Below, in pieces: positions 52,646 through 63,069 of a stretch of 64,000 nucleotides of DNA. The DNA comes from Bacteroidales bacterium (GTDB taxonomy: Bacteria > Bacteroidota > Bacteroidia > Bacteroidales > Marinilabiliaceae): contig JAFYCM010000098.1 of the NCBI GenBank assembly GCA_017539645.1, forward strand, positions 18,609-82,608. Direction: 5' to 3'. Made by a program: the position numbers and the translations under genes. Below the pieces are notes generated by a model. That model searched no databases, was not told the DNA's origin, and saw only the letters and a list, made by a program, of their open reading frames with translations. The number at the start of each line of letters is the position of its first letter. Within the stretch, counting starts at the first letter, position 1.

Positions 52646-54511
52646 ATGAAAAAAATAATTTATATAGCTGCTATTGCTATCGTTGGTAGCCTTGTAAATA
52701 CAAGTTGTAGCGATTTCCTTGAATCTGAAAATAAAACTGCTGGCGGTAAAACAGCAGACGATTTTTTTGGAACAGCAGAAGGTGTTGCCACTTATCGCAA
52801 TTACGCTTATACTCTTTTGCGTCCTCTTGTAGATAATACATATAATGATATGCAAGATGATGGAGCGGATCTGTATTGGCCGAGCAGAGGAAATGGCAAA
52901 ACTGCGTTTAACTACTATAGTGTAACAGCGGAAAATGGTGATGTTCAGAACTTTTATACTGCATGCTATAAACTTATTAACGTTTGTAATGGCGTGATAG
53001 AATATGGCGGCGATTTATATGCAAGCGAAATGAAGTTCCTCCGCGCATATGCATACTATATGCTTGCTCAACAATTCGGCTCTGTTCCTTATGTTACGAC
53101 ATATATCAGAGGCGCGGAACGTAATTACCCGAGAACACCGCTAAATGAAGTTTATGCTAATATTCTGTCTGATCTCGACGATGTCATTGCTGCTTCGAAT
53201 GTTGCAACTATTTCACATGATGGCACGGTAAATAAGAAGGCTGCTTATGCTCTCGCAGCAAAAGTTGCTCTTGCTGCTGGTTGGGATTTGAACACTACTC
53301 TCGACGATGCTGCAAATGGTACATATACTGTAAATAGCACAGAATACTTTACTAAGGCTGCAACTTATGCTGAAAACGCGCTAAGTGGAGTGACGCTTCT
53401 TGAGAACTTCAATGATAAATGGTCACCTGATAACGAAGGCAATCAGGAAGAGTTTATGGCTGCCGCATACGACCGAGCAACTTATGCTTCTGTTGGCACA
53501 GAGTCGAGTGGCGGTCATGGTCTTCAGAATGATTATGGTAGCTACTATGGCGCACAGAACACTGAAGGCTGTAAACAATCTGGCTCTACTAAGGTGACAA
53601 GTCGTAAGGCTCTTTATTTGTGGGAGAAAGGTGACGAACGTTATCAAGGAACATTTGCAGGCGTTCATTGTAATTATGATGGAACAAACTGGCCCACAAC
53701 TGGTTATTACGCATTGTATAATGGCCTAAAAGAAGACTTGACTGGTTGTAACATTGCTATTTATTATGCGCCATTTTATACTTCTGTATCTGAATTTGAA
53801 AGCTTTTTGAGTACTCATCAGAAACAGTTTGAAGGCAAAAACGACAAGAGTTATGATGGCGTTTGGCTTCTGGCAAGCCATGCATATATTCTTGGAGAAC
53901 CTGTACGCCATTATTCTTTCAATAATGATGGAAGCATAAATAAGAAAGAGACGGTTGCATACAATGATATTGACGGTATTCTGACACAAACGCATGGCGC
54001 CGATTGTGTAAAGAAATGGGACGACAAGAATAGTACATGTGGTGCAGGAACAAGCAACGACTATCGCGATGTGGTTTTCCTTCACGCAAGTGAAACATAT
54101 CTTACAGCCGCTGAGGCTTATTTGATGGCTGGTAATGAGGCAAAGGCGCTTGAATACGTTAATGTGCTTCGTAAGCGAGCTGGTGCATCTGAACTCGGTA
54201 GCTTCAAAGCATATTCTCCAAGCTACATTAGCAAGGGTTTCTACAAAATGACGTTGTCTGCTATTGATGTCGTGTTGGACGAGCGTGCTCGCGAACTTTA
54301 TGGAGAGCCAGGTCGTTGGGTCGACTTGCGTCGTACAAAACAAATGGTTCGCTACTATGTGGCATTCCACTCTGACGTTTTTACTGATATTAATGATTGG
54401 ACTGACCTTGCAAATGCAGCAGGTGAAATAAAATGGCTTCGTCCTATTCCTGCAGAGGAAATTTCTAATAATACAGGCATTACGTCTGCAGATCAGAACC
54501 CAGGCTATTAA
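52646..54511 (+). CDS. susD: SusD-like nutrient-binding lipoprotein
   Basis: A 621-residue SusD/RagB lipoprotein. Signal with lipobox NTSC (Cys21), then CSDFLESE, TPR-like helices with KFLRAYAYYMLAQQFGSVP and the C-terminal DERARELYGEPGRWVDLRRTK. It caps the SusC barrel and binds the glycan. ATG 52646 is used since the frame's earlier start is a TTG at 52634. Partner of the gene upstream. Confidence 0.95.
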   Translation: MKKIIYIAAIAIVGSLVNTSCSDFLESENKTAGGKTADDFFGTAEGVATYRNYAYTLLRPLVDNTYNDMQDDGADLYWPSRGNGKTAFNYYSVTAENGDVQNFYTACYKLINVCNGVIEYGGDLYASEMKFLRAYAYYMLAQQFGSVPYVTTYIRGAERNYPRTPLNEVYANILSDLDDVIAASNVATISHDGTVNKKAAYALAAKVALAAGWDLNTTLDDAANGTYTVNSTEYFTKAATYAENALSGVTLLENFNDKWSPDNEGNQEEFMAAAYDRATYASVGTESSGGHGLQNDYGSYYGAQNTEGCKQSGSTKVTSRKALYLWEKGDERYQGTFAGVHCNYDGTNWPTTGYYALYNGLKEDLTGCNIAIYYAPFYTSVSEFESFLSTHQKQFEGKNDKSYDGVWLLASHAYILGEPVRHYSFNNDGSINKKETVAYNDIDGILTQTHGADCVKKWDDKNSTCGAGTSNDYRDVVFLHASETYLTAAEAYLMAGNEAKALEYVNVLRKRAGASELGSFKAYSPSYISKGFYKMTLSAIDVVLDERARELYGEPGRWVDLRRTKQMVRYYVAFHSDVFTDINDWTDLANAAGEIKWLRPIPAEEISNNTGITSADQNPGY

Positions 54512-54530
54512 TCATTATAAATAGATTATC

Positions 54531-54980
54531 ATGAAGAAATTCATTTATATAACGCTTTTTGCAGTTGCAATGAGTTTTGGCATTACTGCATGTGATGAGG
54601 AAATCGACACAACTGAAGGTATCTTTAGCGCTACACCAGCTGCTGATGCTGCAGGTACATATTCTGGTACTTGGACAAATGAAAGCCCTACTGGTACGAC
54701 GGAAGAATCTGGAACAATAACATTGTCTGTTGTAGAAGATTCTCCATATATGTGCAACTTGTCGGTTGTAGCTGGTAGCTACACGGCTACTGGAAATGCA
54801 AATATTGTAAGTACTGTTAATGGCTTCAAAATTTACAATATGCAAGAAGGAATGTGCATAGGAACTAAAACTGTGTATGGAGAAATAGTAGATGGCGAGT
54901 TTACTATTGGCTTTACTAAAGTCAACTTCGACGGACCACATTCTACTCAGTCTATATATTCATTCATAGGAACAAAATAA
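54531..54980 (+). CDS. Small lipoprotein of the SusC/D locus
   Basis: A 149-residue lipoprotein (lipobox ITAC, Cys20). The mature part is mostly beta-strand (GTYSGTWTNES, ESGTITLSV, GNANIVSTV), a small barrel or sandwich. No known family recognised. In a SusC/D locus this place is often taken by a surface glycan-binding protein, but it is much shorter than SusE/SusF. Confidence 0.75.
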   Translation: MKKFIYITLFAVAMSFGITACDEEIDTTEGIFSATPAADAAGTYSGTWTNESPTGTTEESGTITLSVVEDSPYMCNLSVVAGSYTATGNANIVSTVNGFKIYNMQEGMCIGTKTVYGEIVDGEFTIGFTKVNFDGPHSTQSIYSFIGTK

Positions 54981-55049
54981 AGTATTCAATAATCATGCGT
55001 GCCGTCTCTTGTAGGCGGTACGCTATTTCAAATCTTAATTTATAACGTT

Positions 55050-56234
55050 ATGAAAAAAGTTTTTTTACCGCTTTTTGCGCTTGTTAGTGTAGGCGCATTT
55101 GCACAAATCGAAATCGGTCAGATTAGTCTTACTGTAGACTCCATAGAGGGTACAGTAGGCGTTGATAAAAACGCTCCAGTAGCATGGAAAGCTGGTGCTG
55201 AACTCTGTAAGTCTAACTCTGTGGTTATGGCTATCGGTGCTGATGATAAATACATAACCCAAGGTGGTAACACTGGTAATTACAACGAAATTGTCTTTGC
55301 AACAGTTGACGGAAAAGAACAGGCAAAAGTTACTACAACAGGTGGTAAAGCAGTCGGTGATGAAACTCATGGTTTGCAAGGACAAACCAATGGTACACAA
55401 GTCTCTGATGCGGCTACAGAAGGCGGATTTATCACCGCTACTATTGATGGCTGTGTTTATAAATGTACTGCATCTACTGATGGCTATCTCTATGTGGTTG
55501 GTAAATTCAATGCATCGAAGAACCTTTATGCATTCGAGGAACCAGGTGCTGCTTTAGGTAATTATTATCCTCTCGCATATCGCCTTTCTGCAAAGTTCAC
55601 GGCAGCAGCCAAAACTTCACCAGAAGAGTTCTTGTCTTTCTTGACACCAGACTCCGTTCTTGATATGAACCTTGCTACGTTATTCCCTGATCTTACAGAT
55701 AAATATCAATATTATACTGGTCCATTGGCTATTGCTTGGCCAGAAGATATTATAAAAGGTCGCACCATTGGCGATACGACAGTTGTAGTAACTGACGAAG
55801 CAACCCAAGCATCTTCTGAAAAAACAATAAAAGCATGGTTGGGAACCAAAGCATGGCAAACGAAATACGATGTAAATGGTACTGGCGTTATTGCATTCCG
55901 TGTTTATGCTGGCTGTAACTATTATGTATTTGCTCGTGGTAGCAAACTTACTGTTAATGGTTTCGCATTCTCTGAGAATAAACTCAATGTTTATGCACTC
56001 AACAAAGCTGACCAGAAACTTTACGCTCTTATCAAAGAGGAAGGTTCTGTTGATCCAATCTCAGGTTCTGAGACTCCTGAAACTCCAGAGACCCCAACCC
56101 CAGTTAAGGTTATCAATGCTAATGTAGAACTCGATGCTAACGCTCCTGTTTACAACATCCTTGGCCAGAAGGTTGAGAATGTTACCAAGGCTGGCGTTTA
56201 CATCCAGAATGGCAAGAAGTTCCTCGTAAAATAA
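55050..56234 (+). CDS. Secreted protein with C-terminal sorting-like domain
   Basis: A 394-residue protein: signal peptide (MKKVFLPLFALVSVGAFAQ), a beta-rich main domain of unknown family, a Pro/Thr linker (SETPETPETPTPVK) and a C-terminal module VYNILGQKV...GVYIQNGKKFLVK. This ending resembles the type-A sorting domain of the type IX secretion system, which many Bacteroidales proteins carry. ATG 55050 follows from the signal peptide. Confidence 0.75.
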   Translation: MKKVFLPLFALVSVGAFAQIEIGQISLTVDSIEGTVGVDKNAPVAWKAGAELCKSNSVVMAIGADDKYITQGGNTGNYNEIVFATVDGKEQAKVTTTGGKAVGDETHGLQGQTNGTQVSDAATEGGFITATIDGCVYKCTASTDGYLYVVGKFNASKNLYAFEEPGAALGNYYPLAYRLSAKFTAAAKTSPEEFLSFLTPDSVLDMNLATLFPDLTDKYQYYTGPLAIAWPEDIIKGRTIGDTTVVVTDEATQASSEKTIKAWLGTKAWQTKYDVNGTGVIAFRVYAGCNYYVFARGSKLTVNGFAFSENKLNVYALNKADQKLYALIKEEGSVDPISGSETPETPETPTPVKVINANVELDANAPVYNILGQKVENVTKAGVYIQNGKKFLVK

Positions 56235-56444
56235 TATTTACATAGAACAACTATAAACCTTTGGCGGGCTGCATTCACTTGCGGTCCGCTTTTCTGTTTT
56301 TGGTGCGAATGTTATTTACGGAGAAAGCTAATATCTTATGCAGACAACATACATATAAATATAAGCAACTTGCGTCGTCTGGTCATGGGCAAAATAGGTT
56401 GCATTTTTCGTTTTTCAAATCTCAACTTTCATTTGTCAAAAACA

Positions 56445-56452
56445 TATCTTTG
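56445..56452 (+). promoter_or_regulatory. -7 box of glyA (TATCTTTG)
   Basis: TATCTTTG matches TAnnTTTG and lies 35 bases before the glyA ATG. No TTG is found at 19 bases; a TTTG is closer than usual. It indicates that glyA has its own transcription start. Confidence 0.5.
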
Positions 56453-56486
56453 CCGAACAAAATAACATCAACGTCAAATTTTTCAC

Positions 56487-57767
56487 ATGAAGAAAGACAA
56501 CGCCATATTCAACCTTATTGATAAGGAATATGCACGCCAGAAGAGAGGCATTGAGCTTATTGCCTCTGAGAACTTTGTGAGCGACCAAGTGATGCAAGCC
56601 ATGGGGTCGTGCTTAACTAATAAATATGCCGAAGGCTATCCTGGCAAACGTCACTACGGCGGTTGCGAAGTTGTAGACGAAGTTGAACAACTTGCCATCG
56701 ACAGACTGAAACAACTTTACAATGCAGAGTTTGTAAACGTTCAGCCTCACTCTGGAGCTCAAGCAAATGGTGCTGTGCTTTTCTGCTGCCTCAACCCGGG
56801 CGATAAATTTATGGGCCTCGACCTCGCTCATGGTGGTCACCTCTCACACGGCTCAGCTGTAAATACCTCTGGTATGCTCTATCAGCCTTGCGCCTACCAC
56901 CTCAACCAAGAGACTGGTCGCGTAGACTACGACGAGATGGAAGAGGTAGCAATGCGCGAGAAACCGAAACTCATCATCGGTGGTGGTTCTGCCTACAGCC
57001 GCGAATGGGATTACGCCCGCATGCGTAAGATTGCCGATGCTTGTGGCGCACTCCTTATGATAGATATGGCTCACCCTGCAGGTCTTATAGCTGCTGGTTT
57101 GCTCGATAACCCTGTGAAATATGCCGACATCGTTACCTCAACAACCCACAAGACTCTCCGTGGTCCACGTGGTGGTGTGATTATTCTTGGTAAAGATTTC
57201 GAGAATCCTTGGGGCAAGAAGACCAAGAAAGGCGAAGTTCGCACAATGGGTTCGCTCATCAACTCGGCTGTATTCCCTGGTATGCAAGGTGGTCCGCTCG
57301 AACATGTGATTGCTGCTAAGGCTGTTGCATTTGGCGAGGCACTCCAACCTGAGTTCAAAGAATATCAGACACAAGTGAAGAAAAACGCTGCAGCTATGGC
57401 TAAGGCTATGATTGATAAGGGCTTCTACATTGTCAGCGGTGGCACCGACAACCACTCGATGCTTGTTGACCTTCGTCCTAAATATCCGGAACTTACGGGT
57501 AAAGTGGCAGAGAAAGCTCTCGTAGCAGCCGACATCACCGTAAATATGAACCTCGTGCCTTTCGATTCGCGTTCGGCATTCCAGACCAGCGGTTTGCGCC
57601 TTGGTACGCCTGCCGTAACCACACGTGGTTTGAAAGAGGCAGACATGCTTACCATCGTAGATATGATTGATCGCGTTCTTGCCGATCCAGAGAACGAGAA
57701 CGTAATCAAAGCAGTGAAAGCTGATGTGAACGCTATGATGGAACCTCGCCCAATGTTCGCGTGGTAA
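56487..57767 (+). CDS. glyA: Serine hydroxymethyltransferase
   Basis: A 426-residue PLP enzyme, converting serine and tetrahydrofolate to glycine and methylene-THF. Motifs: [12 protein letters not shown] near residue 18, [11 protein letters not shown], and [14 protein letters not shown] with the PLP lysine at residue 222. Full length. It stands alone between its own -7 box and terminator, so it is a housekeeping gene inside a glycan-use region. Confidence 0.97.
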   Translation: MKKDNAIFNLIDKEYARQKRGIELIASENFVSDQVMQAMGSCLTNKYAEGYPGKRHYGGCEVVDEVEQLAIDRLKQLYNAEFVNVQPHSGAQANGAVLFCCLNPGDKFMGLDLAHGGHLSHGSAVNTSGMLYQPCAYHLNQETGRVDYDEMEEVAMREKPKLIIGGGSAYSREWDYARMRKIADACGALLMIDMAHPAGLIAAGLLDNPVKYADIVTSTTHKTLRGPRGGVIILGKDFENPWGKKTKKGEVRTMGSLINSAVFPGMQGGPLEHVIAAKAVAFGEALQPEFKEYQTQVKKNAAAMAKAMIDKGFYIVSGGTDNHSMLVDLRPKYPELTGKVAEKALVAADITVNMNLVPFDSRSAFQTSGLRLGTPAVTTRGLKEADMLTIVDMIDRVLADPENENVIKAVKADVNAMMEPRPMFAW

Positions 57768-57795
57768 CAGAATACTTTGCAGAAGTTAATAATAT

Positions 57796-57825
57796 GGTCG
57801 CTCCGAAAAGGGCGACCTTTTTTTT
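57796..57825 (+). terminator. Terminator after glyA
   Basis: GGTCGC (57796-57801) pairs with GCGACC (57812-57817), followed by eight T. Confidence 0.87.
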
Positions 57826-57917
57826 GCGTACTTCTGGAACTGCACAAGTGTTAATAATAGTGAAATGGAATGCAGCATACATATAAAGAAATTGTAGAAA
57901 ACTAATTTCGCATTTCT

Positions 57918-58952
57918 ATGAAAACTATACTATTAGCATCTGTTGCAGCGCTAATGTCGACTGCATGTTGCACCCAGCAGCAAGAAGAAATATATGGGTA
58001 TTTATATTGCCACATGAGTGGACGTGGCGAGTGGACGGCGTTTGCCATTAGCCGCGATGGTGAGAATTGGACCGACCTGAAAAATGGCGACGAAGTATAC
58101 GACACCGAGAAACTTTCGGCTATCGAAGGCGGTGCTCGCGATGCATTCATCACTCGTTCGCACGACGGTAAATCCTACGTGATGGTCACCACCGACATGT
58201 GTGTGCGTAAGAGCAAACATTGGTTCAACTATGGCATGGACCTCCTCAAGAGCGACGACCTTATCAATTGGACTTCTACGACGTTCGATTTCCGCAAAGG
58301 CCCAGAAATCTTCTGCGACCCAGAATCGCCTGATATTTATACCGATTATTCGGGCGTAAATCGCGTTTGGGCTCCCGAAATCATCTGGGACGAAAATTAC
58401 GAATGGTCGAATGGCGACAAGGGCGGCTATTTTATATACTATTCGCTACTCCACGAGACCGAAGAACCTTACGACCGTATTTACTATTCATACGCCGACA
58501 AGTCGTTCACCAAACTCACCAAACCGAGAATCCTTGTCGATTGGGGTTATGCGACTATCGATGCCGATATTAATTATGTTGAAGCCGATGGCCTTTACCA
58601 CATGATGATAAAGAAAGAGGGCGGCAAACCTGGCATCTTCTCGTCTACGGCGAAGAATATCACTGGCCCATATACACTCCCGACCGACGACGACTACATA
58701 AGTTTCGAAGGAAATAAGAAATGCGAAGGCGCTTCGGCGTTCAAGCTCGCCGGCGACTCTACTTGGCGCGTGGGCTACGTAGAATACTCTTCTCGCCCAA
58801 TACATTACCGCATTTGCAAAGCTGACGCTCATCTGCAAAATTTCCACGATCCTGTCGACATCAAAGGCGTAGAAGCTCCGCAGCATGGTTCGTTCATGGC
58901 GCTTACCGAGGCGGAATATAAACGTTTGGAAGCTTGGGGTCTCTCTAAATAA
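57918..58952 (+). CDS. GH43-like beta-propeller glycosidase
   Basis: A 344-residue lipoprotein (lipobox STAC, Cys16). The fold resembles family GH43: GGARDAFITRS with the likely general-base Asp, VWAPEI with the PEI motif, and IDADINYVEADGLYHMMIKKEG in the third blade. These enzymes act on arabinose- or xylose-containing chains. Its position after the SusC/D genes suggests the same locus, with glyA between them. Substrate not proven. Confidence 0.78.
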   Translation: MKTILLASVAALMSTACCTQQQEEIYGYLYCHMSGRGEWTAFAISRDGENWTDLKNGDEVYDTEKLSAIEGGARDAFITRSHDGKSYVMVTTDMCVRKSKHWFNYGMDLLKSDDLINWTSTTFDFRKGPEIFCDPESPDIYTDYSGVNRVWAPEIIWDENYEWSNGDKGGYFIYYSLLHETEEPYDRIYYSYADKSFTKLTKPRILVDWGYATIDADINYVEADGLYHMMIKKEGGKPGIFSSTAKNITGPYTLPTDDDYISFEGNKKCEGASAFKLAGDSTWRVGYVEYSSRPIHYRICKADAHLQNFHDPVDIKGVEAPQHGSFMALTEAEYKRLEAWGLSK

Positions 58953-59013
58953 TTATCGCATTCAGCATAAGTAAGAAAATATATACACAACAACAGTAAA
59001 AAGGGTAAAACAA

Positions 59014-60858
59014 ATGGCTATCAAAAAAATTTGGACTAAACTCTACGGCTCAATTAGTAGGCACTTGCTGCGAAGAATAGTGTTCATACTCGTAGTACTC
59101 ACAGTTTTGCTAAGTGCAGCGCATGTGATAGATGTTCGCCTAAGTAGTAGCGAATTGCTAACCGAGTATTTTGCCGAGCAGCAGAGACAAAAACTCGACG
59201 TAGTTATATCGAACAACCTCTCTGTCATCAATCGTATCGACAACTACTTGATGAACCTTGCCGAGATTTCGCCTAACTACACACAAGCGGTAGAAGATGC
59301 CGATTTCGACGCTATTGCCGAACAACTCGAGGCTGGAAAGAAGACTCTTCAGTATCATGGCTACATACTTACCAATATGGATGGTGAGATTCAGAACACA
59401 AGCTACGAGGGATACAGCAGCCAAGATGAGAATGCCATCACTAATTATGTGAAATATTTGGTTGGCGGTAGAAATGGCAACAAAAAACAGTACGACCTTG
59501 TGAACGTGCTCAACCAAGGCCCATGCTTCATCACTGGTTTGATATTGACGAACTCCAGCGAGGAAAACGTAGCTGTAGTGGTGATAGCCAGCAATTGTTT
59601 CCGCGATAAAAAATTCATGACGTATTGCAATAAACTAACCCAGCTCTATTGCTCTACGTACGAAAACGACGTCTGCGTTTCTACTTCCATTGACGAAGTT
59701 GTAATGGGTATCAATCTCGTCGGTCAAGGTCCTCTCGATCCAGCCGCAATGGACGATGTGAAGAGCTCTAAAAAGCCACTCAGCAAGGTCGATTTGACCA
59801 ACGGTCGCTTGTGGTCGTCGTTCTATTATCCGGTGCTCGACTATAAAGATGATCTTATAACGATATTCCACGCCGGTTTGGATATGAAGATTTGCGAAGA
59901 CCTTAGCAATTCGCTCAGTACTCGCGCTGCAATAATGTCAATAATTATATCGCTAATAATAATTCTATTGGCATACTTCATATTTAGACGCCGACTCATC
60001 AAGCCAATAAAACTTATGTGCGATACGCTTGATGTGATGTCTCATGGCGACCTTTCTCGCGTTGTGCCCGACCCAAAGACTGGCGACGAGATTCAGCTCT
60101 TGCGCGATAGTATGGAGACAACGCGTAGAGGCATTGCCGATACAATAAAGACGATAAAGATCACGTCGCAAAAATTGCATAACTACAGTTCTGAAATGAG
60201 CGATTCGTCGCAACAACTTTCCGATGGCGCTAACCAGCAAGCAGCTGCGCTCGAAGAGATTTCGTCGTCGCTCGAAGAGATGACGGCCAATATCCATCAG
60301 ACCACGCAGAACGCGCAGACCACGCAATCTCTTGTGACGAAAGCCGACAATTCTATAAACAACGTAGCCGACGAGGCCTCTGCAAACCGCGACGATAGCC
60401 TCAAGATTTCCGATGCTCTCGAATCTATCAACGAGCTCGTTAGCCAGACTAACATTCTTTCGCTCAATGCTTCGGTGGAAGCTGCTCGTGCAGGCGAACA
60501 AGGTAAAGGCTTTGCTGTTGTTGCTAAAGAGGTCGGCCGCCTTGCCGATCAGACTAAAGATACTGCCACTGGCATCTCCGATACCGCTAACAAAGTCATT
60601 GGCGGCGTAGATAAGATTAACCGTAAGATTGATGAGATTACGCCTCAAATTCATGAGGTTTCGTCGCTCATCAACGAGATTGCTACCGCCAGCCGCGAGC
60701 AAGACTTGGGCGCTGAGCAAATCAATCAGGCAATATCTAACCTCAACCACGTGACGCAGAACACGGCTGCCAAAGCCGAAGAAATTGCTGCCAGCTCGCA
60801 AGAATTGGCCGCTACGTCAGTTCAGCTCGATACTTTGGTGAAGAAGTTCACGCTGTAA
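59014..60858 (+). CDS. Methyl-accepting chemotaxis protein
   Basis: A 614-residue MCP. One membrane helix (residues about 18-39), an extracytoplasmic sensor (dCache/sCache-like), a second helix (about 305-325), a HAMP region ([26 protein letters not shown]) and the long signalling domain. Its hairpin tip at residues 477-505 reads [20 protein letters not shown] then [18 protein letters not shown]. It should bind CheA/CheW, but no che or flagellar gene lies in the window. ATG 59014. Confidence 0.92.
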   Translation: MAIKKIWTKLYGSISRHLLRRIVFILVVLTVLLSAAHVIDVRLSSSELLTEYFAEQQRQKLDVVISNNLSVINRIDNYLMNLAEISPNYTQAVEDADFDAIAEQLEAGKKTLQYHGYILTNMDGEIQNTSYEGYSSQDENAITNYVKYLVGGRNGNKKQYDLVNVLNQGPCFITGLILTNSSEENVAVVVIASNCFRDKKFMTYCNKLTQLYCSTYENDVCVSTSIDEVVMGINLVGQGPLDPAAMDDVKSSKKPLSKVDLTNGRLWSSFYYPVLDYKDDLITIFHAGLDMKICEDLSNSLSTRAAIMSIIISLIIILLAYFIFRRRLIKPIKLMCDTLDVMSHGDLSRVVPDPKTGDEIQLLRDSMETTRRGIADTIKTIKITSQKLHNYSSEMSDSSQQLSDGANQQAAALEEISSSLEEMTANIHQTTQNAQTTQSLVTKADNSINNVADEASANRDDSLKISDALESINELVSQTNILSLNASVEAARAGEQGKGFAVVAKEVGRLADQTKDTATGISDTANKVIGGVDKINRKIDEITPQIHEVSSLINEIATASREQDLGAEQINQAISNLNHVTQNTAAKAEEIAASSQELAATSVQLDTLVKKFTL

Positions 60859-60880
60859 GTAGATAGAAAATACATATCAA

Positions 60881-60926
60881 AAAAGAGGAGATAACCGCTC
60901 GCTGCGATTATCTCCTTTCTCTTTTT
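60881..60926. terminator. Terminator between the MCP and barrel genes
   Basis: GGAGATAA (60887-60894) pairs with TTATCTCC (60908-60915); T-rich bases follow on the plus strand and an A-run precedes it, so it may act in both directions. Confidence 0.7.
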
Positions 60927-60952
60927 CGTCCTATTTATGACGAATCGGTCTT

Positions 60953-61579
60953 TTAGAACAATATTGCAAGACCGATGCGATGTGCACCTTGCTTGAAGGT
61001 GTACGTTTCAGTATCGATAATAGACTCAAATTTTCTATCCGTCATAGGTATGCCGTATGAATATGTGATCTGCACATGGTTGAAAAGCGTTGCACCCAAA
61101 CCAAGATCCATACGCCATGAATTGGTCTTCTTTATGACAGCCTCGGCGTCAGTGCCATCTTTATAGGCAAGCTTCAAATCGTTTGTTGCGTAGTTGAATT
61201 GTGGACCAGCAAAAAGAACCGGAACAACCATCTTCTCTACAACCGGCAACTTGAAGTCGTAGCGCACGTGCAACGGCACGCTGATGAACTTAGCAGTCTC
61301 ATCTTTCATGTCTTCTGTGACGTTCACCTTCTCTTGCGAATAGGTCAATGCGCCATCGATGCCAAAACCAAGCACTGGCAACGACACGATGCCCATCACG
61401 CCTACATACCAGCCGCTCTTTGCATCGGGTTTAGCAATGTCTTGTACATCTTTCTCTTTGAAGTTAATCTTCGAAATGTTCATACCGCCCGTGAGGCCCC
61501 ACGACAAGACGTCGGCGCTTGCGTGTGTGGAGCTGAGCAACGATACTATCAAAATGAATGGAATAATAATCCTTTTCAT
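60953..61579 (-). CDS. Outer-membrane beta-barrel protein (PorT-like)
   Basis: A 208-residue protein with a signal peptide (MKRIIIPFILIVSLLSSTHA) and alternating strands typical of 8-stranded barrels. It opens with LSWGLTGGMNISKI and ends GAHRIGLAILF with a terminal Phe. This matches the Bacteroidota PorT-like barrel families. Role unknown. Confidence 0.85.
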   Translation of the reverse strand: MKRIIIPFILIVSLLSSTHASADVLSWGLTGGMNISKINFKEKDVQDIAKPDAKSGWYVGVMGIVSLPVLGFGIDGALTYSQEKVNVTEDMKDETAKFISVPLHVRYDFKLPVVEKMVVPVLFAGPQFNYATNDLKLAYKDGTDAEAVIKKTNSWRMDLGLGATLFNHVQITYSYGIPMTDRKFESIIDTETYTFKQGAHRIGLAILF

Positions 61580-61668
61580 AACGATAAAATTTATAAGGTT
61601 GAAAAATCAGTAAATTCTACAAACAGCCGTAAAGGTAGTTGGTTTGATAGATACAATTCCATCCATAC

Positions 61669-61706
61669 AAAAAAATCCCGCTACTCGTGGTTAGCGAGTC
61701 GCGGGA
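61669..61706 (-). terminator. Terminator after the small heat-shock gene
   Basis: On the minus strand TCCCGC pairs with GCGGGA (61706-61701 with 61681-61676), with a nested ACTCG/CGAGT hairpin, and seven T follow. Confidence 0.82.
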
Positions 61707-61728
61707 AAGATTTATGCTATGACAGCTA

Positions 61729-62172
61729 TTAAGCTATTTCTACCGTCTGCCAACGCTCTTCCTCTTTCTTCTCGTCCATCTTAGGCAAGTCGATAGATAG
61801 GACGCCGTCCTTCACAGTAGCGGTAATGGCCGTTTGGTCAACGTCGTCTGGCATTGTCAGGCTCTGTTCGAAGTGGTTGTAGGAGAATTCTCTGCGCAGG
61901 TATTTCTTACCATCGTTTTGCACCGTCTTGTCGGCACTCACGGTGAGAATACCATCGTTGAAACGAACCTTGCAATCATCTTTTTGCAAACCCGGGATTG
62001 CCAATTCCACCTTGTACTCTTTGTCGTCCTCGGTGACGTTGACGGCAGGCATAGAATTGCGTTTGATGTTTGCCCAGCTCAAGCCATCATCAAAGAAATC
62101 GTTGAAGAAGCTTGGAAGCCACACTTGATTGTTGTTGTCACGATTGCTGTAGTTGTATCTAACCGGTTTCAT
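61729..62172 (-). CDS. Small heat-shock protein Hsp20
   Basis: A 147-residue Hsp20. The alpha-crystallin domain runs from PAVNVTEDDKEYKVELAIPGLQKDD to VKDGVLSIDLPK, with the ATVKDGVLSI (A-x-x-x-x-GVL) hallmark, and ends in a short tail. It prevents aggregation of unfolded proteins. ATG 62172 is chosen because a GGAGG is 8 bases upstream; the alternative ATG at 62187 would place it inside the coding region. Single-gene unit. Confidence 0.93.
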   Translation of the reverse strand: MKPVRYNYSNRDNNNQVWLPSFFNDFFDDGLSWANIKRNSMPAVNVTEDDKEYKVELAIPGLQKDDCKVRFNDGILTVSADKTVQNDGKKYLRREFSYNHFEQSLTMPDDVDQTAITATVKDGVLSIDLPKMDEKKEEERWQTVEIA

Positions 62173-62180
62173 GGTTATTA

Positions 62181-62185
62181 CCTCC
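62181..62185 (-). promoter_or_regulatory. Shine-Dalgarno GGAGG before hsp20
   Basis: GGAGG on the minus strand is 8 bases before ATG 62172. A strong Shine-Dalgarno is unusual in Bacteroidota and decides the start codon here. Confidence 0.7.
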
Positions 62186-62514
62186 ATTTATGTTTTTGGT
62201 TATTTTATTTTACTTATCTGTTTGAGCACCTTTCGGCGTTCGACCGCCCTTTTTTGCAAGGTGTGTGCCACTGTCCGATTTTTCTCCGTGCCAATCTTTC
62301 GCCTTCTCGCGCAACTGTCGTTGTAATAATAACTTATAATCATAAATATTTTATGCGAATAAAATCCGACTTTCATAAATATGTCAGATTTTACACTCCG
62401 GCGCGACAGAAATGACCGATTGAGGAATTAAGAACGCAGATTTTTTTCAATGTACGGCTGTCATATTATGGCAGCCCATACCATGAACACGAAACCATCA
62501 ACCGCATGTAGGTA

Positions 62515-62658
62515 CGCAGGCCTCTGCGCCTGCGGAACACCATATCCACCATAGGTTCACACCTATGTCTAAGATATTTCACACCTTCGGCGTTATTCCC
62601 AACAAAACCACGCATAGCCACTAAGTGGCGACATAACTTAGGCTGGGGTGTGAACCCC
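62515..62658. repeat. Cluster of four perfect or near-perfect hairpins
   Basis: Hairpins at 62515-62534 (CGCAGG...CCTGCG), 62550-62567 (CATAGG...CCTATG), 62617-62629 (GCCACT...AGTGGC) and 62645-62658 (GGGG...CCCC). The word GGTGTGAACC occurs at 62646, 63027 and, inverted, at 62553. This type of hairpin mosaic recalls dispersed intergenic elements of Bacteroidota genomes. Confidence 0.6.
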
Positions 62659-62714
62659 TGCCGCCAAAGCCGAAAAAATCGCATGGCTTCGACAAACTCA
62701 GCCAGCAGCCAATT

Positions 62715-62792
62715 GTCATCCTGAGCGCAGCGAAGAAACGTAAGTTCGGCGCAAGCCAATCTCCTTGCGTTTAGGGGATGTTTCGCTGCGCC
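62715..62792. repeat. REP-like repeat, related to 20119-20199
   Basis: GTCATCCTGAGCGCAGCG (62715-62732) is a variant of the element at 20119. A shorter inverted partner, TTTCGCTGCGCC (62781-62792), lies 48 bases downstream. Confidence 0.65.
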
Positions 62793-62948
62793 AAAGATGG
62801 CAACTCCATCTTTGTGCCAAATGCATTTTCGACTAATGAATGGTTAACTGAATTTGCCATAAATACTTATCACTATCTTCGGCAGTTGTAAACAAAACGA
62901 ACATAAGAAACAGAAACAATACAAAACTATTAACATACTGAGCTTTAC

Positions 62949-63069
62949 GCTCTTATTCTCTTTTGTCAAAATCTGGTAAACTTTCACGAGTAGCGAGAAT
63001 AAGCGAGCGAGAGGTTCAAGCCTTGGGGTGTGAACCGTTTCGTGCTTATTAGCTACATCGGTTTACTAG
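62949..63069 (+). ncRNA. Long multi-stem leader RNA candidate
   Basis: Nested stems: CTGGTAAAC (62973-62981) with GTTTACTAG (63061-63069); CGAGTAGC (62987-62994) with GCTAC-A-TCG (63052-63060); AATAAGC (62998-63004) with GCTTATT (63044-63050); CGAGA (63008-63012) with TTTCG (63038-63042); GGTTCA (63013-63018) with TGAACC (63031-63036). Upstream GCTCTTATTCTC (62949-62960) is also complementary to the third stem's 5' strand (GAGAATAAG, 62995-63003), so two forms compete. A second hairpin (63132-63163) ends 14 bases before the BspA-like start. Confidence 0.55.

Noticed and set aside
59965-60801. 278-codon open frame on the minus strand
   Set aside because: Antisense to the conserved signalling domain of the MCP; Arg/Leu-rich translation typical of a shadow frame.
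62466-62759. 97-codon frame on the minus strand
   Set aside because: It is the translation of the intergenic hairpin cluster and REP-like repeat; it resembles spurious proteins often predicted from such repeats.
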